In this document: positions 32,602 through 39,496 of the stretch, piece by piece
How the letters are laid out: every line of letters starts with the position of its first letter
Position numbering within the stretch: the first letter of the stretch is position 1
Source: Chitinophagaceae bacterium
GTDB taxonomy: Bacteria > Bacteroidota > Bacteroidia > Chitinophagales > Chitinophagaceae
DNA: 39,496 nucleotides
Assembly: GCA_021151685.1 (NCBI GenBank)
Contig: JAGKWS010000027.1
Coordinates: 1 to 39,496 of the forward strand
Direction of reading: 5' to 3'
Position numbers and translations under genes: made by a program
The notes under the pieces: generated by a model
Database searches by the model: none
What the model saw: only the letters and a program-made list of their open reading frames with translations
What the model was told of the DNA's origin: nothing

Positions 32602-33882
32602 ATGCAACCAGATACACTAATTACAGCACTCATACAAGAAGAACTGGAACGTCAGAGGCACGGATTGGAATTGATAGCATCAGAAAATTTCACCAGCATG
32701 CAGGTAATGCGTGCCATGGGTAGCGTAATGACCAATAAATATGCCGAAGGGTATCCCGGCAAGCGTTACTACGGTGGCTGCGAAGTGGTAGACAAAAGCG
32801 AACAATTGGCCATAGACCGTGCCAAAGAAATGTTTGGCGTAGCCTATGCCAATGTGCAGCCACATAGCGGCGCACAAGCCAATGCGGCACTCATGCTGGC
32901 CATATTACAGCCCGGCGATACCATTTTGGGTCTCGACCTTAGTATGGGTGGCCACCTTACACACGGCTCTCCTGTCAATTTCTCGGGCAAACTATACAAT
33001 GCAGTACACTACGGTGTACACAAAGACACAGGTCTTGTAGACTACGACATGATGGCACAACAAGCCACCGCCCACAAACCCAAACTCATTATCTGTGGTG
33101 CATCGGCCTACAGCCGCGATTGGGACTATGCCCGCATCCGTGCCATTGCCGATAGTGTTGGTGCATTGGTGATGGCCGATATTTCTCACCCTGCCGGCCT
33201 CATTGCAAAAGGTTTGCTGGCCAGTCCTTTCCACCATTGTCACTTTGTTACCACTACCACACACAAAACACTTCGTGGCCCACGCGGTGGTCTCATTCTC
33301 ATGAAGACCGACTTCGAAAACCCATTCGGCATTACCGGCCCTAAAGGCGAGATACGCATGATGAGCCAACTTATAGATCTTGCGGTATTCCCCGGCACAC
33401 AGGGGGGGCCGTTAGAGCATGTTATTGCAGCCAAGGCAGTGGCATTTCACGAAATACTGCAACCCGAATTTGCCACCTATGCACAGCAAGTTGTAAACAA
33501 TGCACAAGCTATGGCAACCGCATTCAACGAAAAAGGTTACAACATAGTATCGGGAGGCACAGACAATCACCTGCTGCTCATAGACCTGCGCAACAAAAAC
33601 ATCAGCGGAAAAAAAGCCGAAAATGCGCTTGTAAAGGCCGACATCACCATCAATAAAAACATGGTTCCTTTCGATGATAAATCTCCGTTTATCACATCGG
33701 GTATCCGTGTGGGCGTACCCGCTATTACTACCCGTGGCCTTACAGAAAAAGACATGGCACAAGTTGTCAACTGGCTCGACCGTGTACTAATGACCCCAGA
33801 CGACGAAGCTGTAACCGCAGCGGTACGCGGCGAGGTGAATGAATTCATGAGGGCATTCCCCCTCTACCCCAACCACGCATAA
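32602..33882 (+). CDS. glyA: Serine hydroxymethyltransferase
   Basis: A 426-residue PLP enzyme. The start region GLELIASENFTSMQVMRAMGSVMTNKYAEGYPGKRYYGG is the classic SHMT block. The PLP lysine is Lys222 in TTTTHKTLRGPRGG. It converts serine and tetrahydrofolate to glycine and 5,10-methylene-tetrahydrofolate in the cytosol, feeding one-carbon metabolism. The gene is monocistronic and ends at a strong bidirectional terminator. The weak -7-like GACCTTTG near 32573 could belong to its promoter. Confidence 0.97.
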   Translation: MQPDTLITALIQEELERQRHGLELIASENFTSMQVMRAMGSVMTNKYAEGYPGKRYYGGCEVVDKSEQLAIDRAKEMFGVAYANVQPHSGAQANAALMLAILQPGDTILGLDLSMGGHLTHGSPVNFSGKLYNAVHYGVHKDTGLVDYDMMAQQATAHKPKLIICGASAYSRDWDYARIRAIADSVGALVMADISHPAGLIAKGLLASPFHHCHFVTTTTHKTLRGPRGGLILMKTDFENPFGITGPKGEIRMMSQLIDLAVFPGTQGGPLEHVIAAKAVAFHEILQPEFATYAQQVVNNAQAMATAFNEKGYNIVSGGTDNHLLLIDLRNKNISGKKAENALVKADITINKNMVPFDDKSPFITSGIRVGVPAITTRGLTEKDMAQVVNWLDRVLMTPDDEAVTAAVRGEVNEFMRAFPLYPNHA

Positions 33883-33920
33883 TATGAACGACAAAACAAT
33901 ACAGTATTGATTACACACAT

Positions 33921-33962
33921 AAAGCGCAAACGCTACTCTTTCGGGTAGCGTTTGCGCTTTTA
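33921..33962. terminator. Bidirectional terminator between glyA and the repeat adhesin
   Basis: An 18-bp stem (AAAGCGCAAACGCTACTC at 33921-33938 with GGGTAGCGTTTGCGCTTT... ending 33960; one G-U) around loop TTTC. It serves glyA on the plus strand through its T-rich 3' side and the convergent adhesin gene, whose stop is at 33988. Confidence 0.9.
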
Positions 33963-33987
33963 TACTATCTGTGGGCAATATGGTTGC

Positions 33988-36900
33988 TTATCGCAACAGC
34001 GTTACATTACCCTGTCTCTTTTCTATCTGGCCATCCTTAAACTTGGCATCTATCATAAACACATACACCCCTTCAGGCTGTGGTGCTCCGTTATACCGGC
34101 CATCCCATCCACGTCCTTCTATCTTGTCCGTTTCAAATATCAACTGCCCCCAACGGTTATATACACTCATCGTAAACGATGTCAACCCTTTAGCAAGCAG
34201 CGGACGCGGTAAGAAGTAGTCATTCACACCATCCCCATTGGGGGTAAAGGCATTCGGCACATCTATGTAGCAGTCCTGCTTCACAGTTATAGAGTCTGTT
34301 GCAGTACATCCGCCCACCGTTACGCGCACCCAATAGTTGCCTGGTGTCACTACATTTATATCACTTGTGCGGGCACCGGTGCTCCACAACCAGCGGGCAC
34401 CCGGTATATTCGTAAGGTCTTTATCACCCAGTGTTATCGGGTTGCTTCCGGGGCATATGGCCGCATCGCCACCAAGGTAAACCTGTGGCGGGTCTATCAC
34501 CCATATCTTGTGCGTTGCAAAGGTATCTGGGCAAGCACGATAGAAGGCATCAAGGCGCACCGTCATCTGGCCAGTATTGTTGTAGCCGTGTATCACAGGG
34601 TTCACATTGGCTACACTGCTCCCATCACCAAATGTCCACAGTATACCCTCATTGCCCGATTTTGCATAATCTGCAGTAAACGTTATCGTCTTGCCGCCAC
34701 ACAGCACCGAATCTGTCAGTGCTATATAGGCTCCACTCAGCGAGTCTACCGTTATGTATGTATACGCTGTATCAAAGCAGGGCACATCGTTCGTTACGGC
34801 CATCATCACCTTATAGGTACCGGTACGGTTCCATGCGTGGTTGTCATCTTTTTGAGTGCTACCCGTACCATCGCCCCACGCCCACACATAACTCATATTA
34901 AACCCAAGCGAGGTGTTGGTAAATGCTACCGGTACACTGGTACACACAAAGCTATCTGGCAATGCGGTAAATGAGGCCTTTACTATATTCGTAATAGGCA
35001 CATCCCTCTTTATGCTATCCAGGCAACGCCCATTGGTAATGTGCAATGTCGTCTTGTAAATGGCTGGCATAGTATATATATGCGTTGGGTTGGTCGTTGT
35101 CGATGAATCCCCATCACCAAATGTCCACACATAGGTCAGGTCTGCCGCCGGTGCCGAAAGGTTCAGGAATGCAACTGTGTCTGCACCGCAATCCTTCGCT
35201 ATGCTAAAGCTGAAGTCGGGAATAATAGGCGGATGCACCAATGTTACAGGCCCCAGCATATTAGAGACACAAACCCCACCGGTACGGGCTACAAAATTAT
35301 TGTAAGTTCCCTGGCACAAGTCTGTTATACGCACTGTGCTATCGGGCCCTATATTGAAAACTACAGGCGTTTGCGGCACCCCATCTTTATTGTAATAAAT
35401 GGTATCTATCTGGCCGGGGTACAGTCCATACAGCCGCACCTCACCATCGCAGTAGCCACACTTGGTTGGGTTCAGTGCCGCTACAGCCCGCATTGTAAAT
35501 GGCGGTACCGTCAGGTTGGCCGGGCCCAATGTATTCGACACACATACGCCACCCGTACGGGCCACAATGTTATCGTACAATCCTGCGCACAACCCAGTTA
35601 TCTCTATCGTGCTGTCAGCAGCCACAGTTCTCACTACAGGTGGTTGCATCATCCCATCCTTAGTAAAGTAAATCGAATCCGTTTGTCCGGGATACAACCC
35701 ATAAAGCTTTATCTTACCGGTACATATACCACAATACGGAGGGTTCACAAACGCAAGTGCCCGCATCGTAAACGGTGGCACCGTCAGTGTTACCGGCCCC
35801 AGCATGTTCGAGACACATACGCCACCAGTACGGGCCACAAACTCGTCATATACGCCCGCACACAAGCCTGTTATAGTTACCGTACTATCGCCAGCTACTA
35901 CAGCCACAAATGGCGGCTGCGTTACACCATCCTTCTTATATATAATGGTATCTGTCTGGCCGGGATACAAACCATGCACCTTTATAGTACCAGTACATAT
36001 GCCACAATAAGGAGGGTTAGTGTACGTCAGGTAAGACATTGTAAATGGTGGCACCGTCAGCAGCTCTGGCCCCAGTGTGTTCGACACACATACACCTGCC
36101 GTGCGCACTACTATATCGGTATAATTACCCGCACAAAGCCCCGAAATTGTAAATATGCTATCTGCACCTATCAGTTGCACACGAGGTGGTTGCATTACAC
36201 CGTCCTTGCGAAAGTATACCGAATCTGTCTGACCAGGATACAAACCATACAACCTGATAACCCCATTGCAGATACCGCAAAAGTCCGGATTGGTATGATT
36301 GCTCGCCCTCATTGTAAATGCGGGCACTGTAAGGTTAGCCGGGCCCAGCGTGTTAGACACACACACACCAGCAGTGCGCACTACTATATTGTCATACACA
36401 CCTGCACACAAACCCGATAGCACCGCAGTACTGTCTGCACCTATGGTACGCACAACCGCCGGTTGTAGTACCCCATCCTTTGTGTAGCGTATAGTATCGG
36501 TTTGTCCTGGGTACAAGCCGTAGATTGTTATAGAACCCGTACAAATACCACAGTATGGAGGGTTCACAAACGTAATGGCACGTGCCGTAAACGGCGGCAC
36601 TGTTAGCGTTATGGGTCCAAGAGTGTTAGACACACAAACACCGGCTGTTCTCACTACTATGTTGCTGTAGGTACCCACGCAAAGCCCCGTAATGGTAGCA
36701 GTGCTATCGGTACCTATAGTACGCACCACAGGGGCCTGTGGTATACCATCCTTCCAATAATAAACCGTATCCGTCTGGCCGGGGCGCAAGCCCCATATGG
36801 TCATAGTACCAGTACAAAAACCACAATAAGGTGGGTTGGTAAACGTTACTGCACGGGCAGTAAATGGCGGCGCAGCCAGTACCACCGGTCCCAATGCATT

Positions 36901-38901
36901 CGATACGCAACTACCCGCAGTGCGTGCCACAAAGTTAGTATAGGTGCCTGCACACAAGCCGGTTATCACCACAGTACTATCCGGCCCTATCAGTTGCGAT
37001 ATAGCTGGCTGCAACACCCCATCCTTCCAATAAGTTATGGTATCTATCTGTCCGGGGCGCAGTCCGTACAATGTTACCGTGCCCGCACAAGAACCACAAA
37101 AAGTAGGATCTACCTTGCTCAGTGCCCTCATGGTAAACGGCGGGTTCACAAGGCCAAATGGCCCTATAGCAGGGCTGGAACAGTTGCCATACTTAACCAC
37201 AATGTTCGTGTAGGAACCAGCAATCAAGCCCGTTATGGTAATAGTTCCATCAGCCGCTACAGTATGCACCTGAGGCGGTTGTGCTACCCCGTTCCTGTTA
37301 AAACGTACCGTGTCAACAGTACCAGCCCACAAGCCCGATAGCTTTATAACCCCATCGTTATTACCACAAAAACTGGGATTGGTCAACGCTACCGATGGCG
37401 TAGGGAAAGATGGTGTTGCAATGGTAACTGGTACCGATGCCCGGCAACCTGCCGAAGAAGAGAAGGCTGTAATTGTATATGAACCCGGTAAAAGACTATC
37501 TGTAAAACTACCCGTTACAAACGAAAAAGTCTGGATGGTGTCGAATGGAGATGCCCCGCGCGATACTTTAATAATCCACGGAGACCCACCACCACCGGGC
37601 GCAATAGATATGGCAGCCTTACGCAAACAAGTAGCCGCAGAAAGCAAAGTCTGTGTAATAGTAGGCTGTGGTAATATAGTAATGGTATAGGCAATGGTTT
37701 GTGTACCCGATAGCGGACAGTTATTGTCGCTATACGTTACATAAAACGTATACGAACCGGGAGCAACACCTGTCGAAGTCCACGAAATAACACAGGTAGG
37801 CGTTGGTGTACCATTCCCCGTAGTGGTAAATGTCAACCCTGCAGGCAAGCCAGAAGTAGATACATATATGTTGTTGGTGGTAACTGCCTGAAACGGCGCA
37901 ATATTAAGCGTGAACGGACCAGAATTCTGGCATATCTCCATATGGGTATTGTCGGTTATAACACCCGCCGACGCACTGGAAAAATTACCATTAGGTGGCG
38001 TGTTGGTACAAGGTTGCACCAAAAAAGTCATCTCACGCTGGCAGGACCCCACAAACGTCCCTCCCCTGAACTCCCTGATATTATACACCACCAGCGACCG
38101 TTGCAGCGATGCAGGGGTAAATGTTATCTGCCCTGTTGTATTGTCAAAAGATAAAGCACTAACATCCAGCGGACTGCTTCCGGTATATGGAGCCAGGTAG
38201 GTAACACCACCACCCGGCACAGTAGAAGTAGTGCCATTCGCACCATTTACCAGCGAAAAACGCAATGCATCTCCATTAGGGTCTACCGCACCGGGGTTGT
38301 AATTACTGCTTGTACCATTACAATAAAACGGTGTTGGTATATTGGTCATCGACACATTAGAGTTGGGTGCCGACAAATTGTTCAGCGTATCTACCAACTG
38401 TATGTACGACACAGGCACAGTAGATATATTAGTAATAGATAAAGCCCTGCCAGCCAACGCACCAGAACCCATACTACCCGTAAATATGAACCGCCACACC
38501 GAAGACGCATAAGGCAAAGTATAGAGACCCGTATAGACAAACTTTTTTATACCAGGTGTAACAAAGGTAGGGTCAGTACATTGTGTCAACGACAAAAATG
38601 AAGGACAAACCGGAGTTATCTCTAACCCACCTGTTGGCACATTGATAGCCAAATTAACAGAACTTACAAAAGACCCACCATCGTATATATGTATTGTTGG
38701 TGTATTTGTAGATAACGCAGCAAAAGCCGACGTACTACTCGCCGAACCACAATCTGCATAGGCTATCAGCGTAATTTGATAGGTGTTGCCCGTAACATGC
38801 GTGTAAAACAAATCCATACCCACCAAGTGGTTGGCAAAAAGCGATAGAGAGGTGACAAGCATTGCCACCGTCAATAGGAGTTTACGATATATTTTCCCCA
38901 T
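33988..38901 (-). CDS. Giant T9SS-secreted adhesin-like protein with eight cysteine-bearing repeats and CHU_C domain
   Basis: A 1637-residue exported protein. Residues 1-23 are a signal peptide. Residues about 24-400 form an N-terminal domain common in gliding-associated proteins (NHLVGMDLFYTHVTGNTYQITLIAYADC, then SFVGSCQREMTFLVQPC). Residues 499-1225 are eight tandem repeats of about 91 residues. Residues about 1226-1475 hold three PKD domains (TFGDGDSS, WAWGDGTGS, WTFGDGSSV). An Ig-like module follows, and the last about 90 residues are the CHU_C/gliding motility C-terminal domain (NAFTPNGDGVNDYF, then VYNRWGQLIFET, then GWDG). It is expected at the cell surface as a T9SS type B cargo, perhaps an SprB-like adhesin. 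Ligand unknown. Confidence 0.93.
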   Translation of the reverse strand: MGKIYRKLLLTVAMLVTSLSLFANHLVGMDLFYTHVTGNTYQITLIAYADCGSASSTSAFAALSTNTPTIHIYDGGSFVSSVNLAINVPTGGLEITPVCPSFLSLTQCTDPTFVTPGIKKFVYTGLYTLPYASSVWRFIFTGSMGSGALAGRALSITNISTVPVSYIQLVDTLNNLSAPNSNVSMTNIPTPFYCNGTSSNYNPGAVDPNGDALRFSLVNGANGTTSTVPGGGVTYLAPYTGSSPLDVSALSFDNTTGQITFTPASLQRSLVVYNIREFRGGTFVGSCQREMTFLVQPCTNTPPNGNFSSASAGVITDNTHMEICQNSGPFTLNIAPFQAVTTNNIYVSTSGLPAGLTFTTTGNGTPTPTCVISWTSTGVAPGSYTFYVTYSDNNCPLSGTQTIAYTITILPQPTITQTLLSAATCLRKAAISIAPGGGGSPWIIKVSRGASPFDTIQTFSFVTGSFTDSLLPGSYTITAFSSSAGCRASVPVTIATPSFPTPSVALTNPSFCGNNDGVIKLSGLWAGTVDTVRFNRNGVAQPPQVHTVAADGTITITGLIAGSYTNIVVKYGNCSSPAIGPFGLVNPPFTMRALSKVDPTFCGSCAGTVTLYGLRPGQIDTITYWKDGVLQPAISQLIGPDSTVVITGLCAGTYTNFVARTAGSCVSNALGPVVLAAPPFTARAVTFTNPPYCGFCTGTMTIWGLRPGQTDTVYYWKDGIPQAPVVRTIGTDSTATITGLCVGTYSNIVVRTAGVCVSNTLGPITLTVPPFTARAITFVNPPYCGICTGSITIYGLYPGQTDTIRYTKDGVLQPAVVRTIGADSTAVLSGLCAGVYDNIVVRTAGVCVSNTLGPANLTVPAFTMRASNHTNPDFCGICNGVIRLYGLYPGQTDSVYFRKDGVMQPPRVQLIGADSIFTISGLCAGNYTDIVVRTAGVCVSNTLGPELLTVPPFTMSYLTYTNPPYCGICTGTIKVHGLYPGQTDTIIYKKDGVTQPPFVAVVAGDSTVTITGLCAGVYDEFVARTGGVCVSNMLGPVTLTVPPFTMRALAFVNPPYCGICTGKIKLYGLYPGQTDSIYFTKDGMMQPPVVRTVAADSTIEITGLCAGLYDNIVARTGGVCVSNTLGPANLTVPPFTMRAVAALNPTKCGYCDGEVRLYGLYPGQIDTIYYNKDGVPQTPVVFNIGPDSTVRITDLCQGTYNNFVARTGGVCVSNMLGPVTLVHPPIIPDFSFSIAKDCGADTVAFLNLSAPAADLTYVWTFGDGDSSTTTNPTHIYTMPAIYKTTLHITNGRCLDSIKRDVPITNIVKASFTALPDSFVCTSVPVAFTNTSLGFNMSYVWAWGDGTGSTQKDDNHAWNRTGTYKVMMAVTNDVPCFDTAYTYITVDSLSGAYIALTDSVLCGGKTITFTADYAKSGNEGILWTFGDGSSVANVNPVIHGYNNTGQMTVRLDAFYRACPDTFATHKIWVIDPPQVYLGGDAAICPGSNPITLGDKDLTNIPGARWLWSTGARTSDINVVTPGNYWVRVTVGGCTATDSITVKQDCYIDVPNAFTPNGDGVNDYFLPRPLLAKGLTSFTMSVYNRWGQLIFETDKIEGRGWDGRYNGAPQPEGVYVFMIDAKFKDGQIEKRQGNVTLLR
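35229..37407 (-). repeat. Eight tandem 91-residue repeats (about 273 bp each) within the adhesin gene
   Basis: Each unit follows FTMRA...NPPYCGICTG...LYGLYPGQTDTIYYxKDG...LCAG...RTGGVCVSN...LTVPP. Units 2-8 keep four cysteines: two in CGxC, one in LCxG and one in GVCVSN or SCVSN. Unit 1 keeps only two (CGNN and GNC). DNA identity between units is high enough to open a long spurious antisense frame (35233-36420). This is internal gene amplification, not a CRISPR array. Confidence 0.9.
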
Positions 38902-38950
38902 AGTTCTGATACTTACGTTTGCTAACTACGATGTGTGGTCGGAGGGGGTT

Positions 38951-39090
38951 AAGCAATAATTATCACTGCGAATAAAATTATTGAATATTGTTCACATGAA
39001 AAAAAAGAATTTTCCAAGTTATCCACATCCCACTACTCCAGTTTCACAACATCCATGCCAGGTATAAAGAATTATCAATAATGTGGATAA
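38951..39090. other. AT-rich stretch with two perfect DnaA boxes
   Basis: This lies in the 411-base gap 38902-39312. TTATCCACA (39019-39027) and its inverse TGTGGATAA (39082-39090) are both perfect DnaA boxes. TTGTTCACA (38988-38996) is one base off. They flank or follow a very AT-rich run (38951-39018). It could be a replication origin or a DnaA-titration or control site, or the promoter region of the adhesin gene. No dnaA, dnaN or gidA gene is within the window. Confidence 0.35.
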
Positions 39091-39093
39091 ATA

Positions 39094-39258
39094 TTAGAAC
39101 CTGTATCAGATATATTGCTTGTGTTAATAATGAAAGTTGTTTTTGAGCAAAACGAGGCTCATTTTGCTGCCATAACCATTCCTTTAGCAAATAGTACAAC
39201 GAAGTTGCAGCCAAAAACTACCATAAAAACGCAATGAATACACCTTAACCGGCTCTTA
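39094..39258. mobile_element. MITE-like element, copy C (159 bp plus TTA duplications)
   Basis: The element is 39097-39255, with TTA at 39094-39096 and 39256-39258. It begins GAACCTGTATCAGATATATT and ends CTTAACCGGCTC. It has the same length as copy A and shares the blocks TTTTTGAGCAAAACGAGGCT and GTTGCAGCCAAAAAC. It lies eight bases from the terminator of the partial CHU_C gene. Ends are more decayed than in copy B. Confidence 0.8.
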
Positions 39259-39259
39259 G

Positions 39260-39291
39260 AAAAAAAGCGGAAACCGTTGCCAGTTTCCGCT
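39260..39291 (-). terminator. Intrinsic terminator of the partial CHU_C gene
   Basis: On the minus strand AGCGGAAAC (39283-39291) pairs with GTTTCCGCT (39266-39274) around an 8-base loop and runs into TTTTTT (39260-39265). It lies about 20 bases after the stop at 39313. Confidence 0.85.
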
Positions 39292-39312
39292 TCCCATTTT
39301 CTTTCATCACAA

Positions 39313-39496
39313 CTATCGCATAATAGTCACATTACCCTTCTGTTGCTCTACATGGCCATCTTTGAAGGTCGCATCTATCACATAAATGTACACACCTGCC
39401 GGCTGTGGCATCGCATTCAGCGCACCATCCCAGCCCTGTCCATCTATCTTGCTCGTCTCGTACACAGGCTGGCCCCAACGGTTATATATCGTCATC
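39313..39496 (-). CDS. C-terminal fragment of a second CHU_C (T9SS type B) protein, cut by the window edge
   Basis: The last about 61 residues of a protein whose rest lies to the right of the window. They match the CHU_C/gliding-motility C-terminal domain: MTIYNRWGQPVYETSKIDGQ, GWDG, PQPAGVYIYVIDATF, and GNVTIMR. About two thirds of the residues agree with the corresponding end of the adhesin at 33988, so the two are paralogous cargo proteins lying in tandem. The front part, which would define the function, is not visible. The 3' end is complete and is followed by its terminator. Confidence 0.9.
   Translation of the reverse strand, partial: MTIYNRWGQPVYETSKIDGQGWDGALNAMPQPAGVYIYVIDATFKDGHVEQQKGNVTIMR

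Noticed and set aside
35233..36420. A 395-codon open frame on the plus strand opposite the adhesin repeats
   Set aside because: It is antisense to the tandem repeats and its repeated composition is forced by them. The residue make-up (many His, Tyr, Thr, Arg) is not protein-like and there is no start signal.
35229..37407. Possible CRISPR-like regular repeats
   Set aside because: The repeat period of about 273 bases is in frame and encodes similar protein units throughout; there are no short direct repeats with unique spacers and no cas genes.
1..39496. tRNA, rRNA, riboswitch and transposase genes
   Set aside because: A read-through on both strands showed no cloverleaf with a T-loop, no rRNA-like blocks, no recognisable named riboswitch and no DDE transposase motif. 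A computed search could still reveal a weak one.

Overview
The window reads as a chromosomal piece of a Bacteroidota member, most likely from the Chitinophagales/Chitinophagaceae neighbourhood (genus not assigned). The evidence is the type IX secretion C-terminal domains (one type A sorting domain, two CHU_C/gliding-type domains), Bacteroidota-specific families (DUF4286, DUF4345, transmembrane LytTR regulators, the imelysin/di-haem peroxidase cluster), the absence of clear Shine-Dalgarno sites, and promoters that fit the Bacteroidota pattern TTTG-N19-TAnnTTTG. The best promoters lie before the HU gene and in the 24.2 kb intergenic region. No tRNA, rRNA, CRISPR array, prophage or transposase gene was seen.

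Layout. 1-5.5 kb: a secreted NHL-repeat protein, then on the minus strand a secreted GH2 beta-mannosidase-like enzyme followed by an unrecognised protein. 5.7-9.5 kb (plus): a TetR regulator whose putative operator recurs before a tight cassette (four-helix membrane protein, DUF3817 protein, membrane-anchored rhodanese, ferredoxin-like small protein), then a membrane LytTR regulator and a DUF2306 membrane protein. 9.5-13.4 kb (minus): imelysin, di-haem c-type peroxidase, degenerate imelysin. 13.6-18.9 kb: NAD-binding, DUF4345 and DUF1990 proteins, the tRNA-modification pair tsaD/trmN6, an outer-membrane barrel and an SDR. 19-26 kb: a secreted protein with a Lys/Glu-rich tail, an outer-membrane protein, a large membrane VWA-like protein, a TPR protein, an SDR-type threonine dehydrogenase and a lipoprotein. 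26-33.9 kb: gpsA, HU, DUF4286, a HI0933-type flavoprotein, an MFS transporter, HD and YitT proteins, and glyA. 34-39.5 kb: a 1637-residue T9SS adhesin-like protein with eight 91-residue cysteine-bearing repeats, and the C-terminal end of a second CHU_C protein cut by the window edge.

The features beyond ordinary genes are: (i) a family of three diverged MITE-like elements (29.3, 30.8 and 39.1 kb) sharing terminal inverted repeats and all flanked by TTA; (ii) matching inverted-repeat operators around the tetR gene; (iii) a promoter-bearing structured intergenic region at 24.0-24.2 kb that may encode a small RNA; (iv) an AT-rich stretch at 38.95-39.09 kb with two perfect DnaA boxes; and (v) many intrinsic terminators, several bidirectional, at convergent gene ends. 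No clearly new multi-gene system can be proved from this sequence alone. The strongest candidates for new biology are the TetR-controlled redox/metal cassette, the small-RNA candidate, the MITE family and the cysteine-repeat adhesin.
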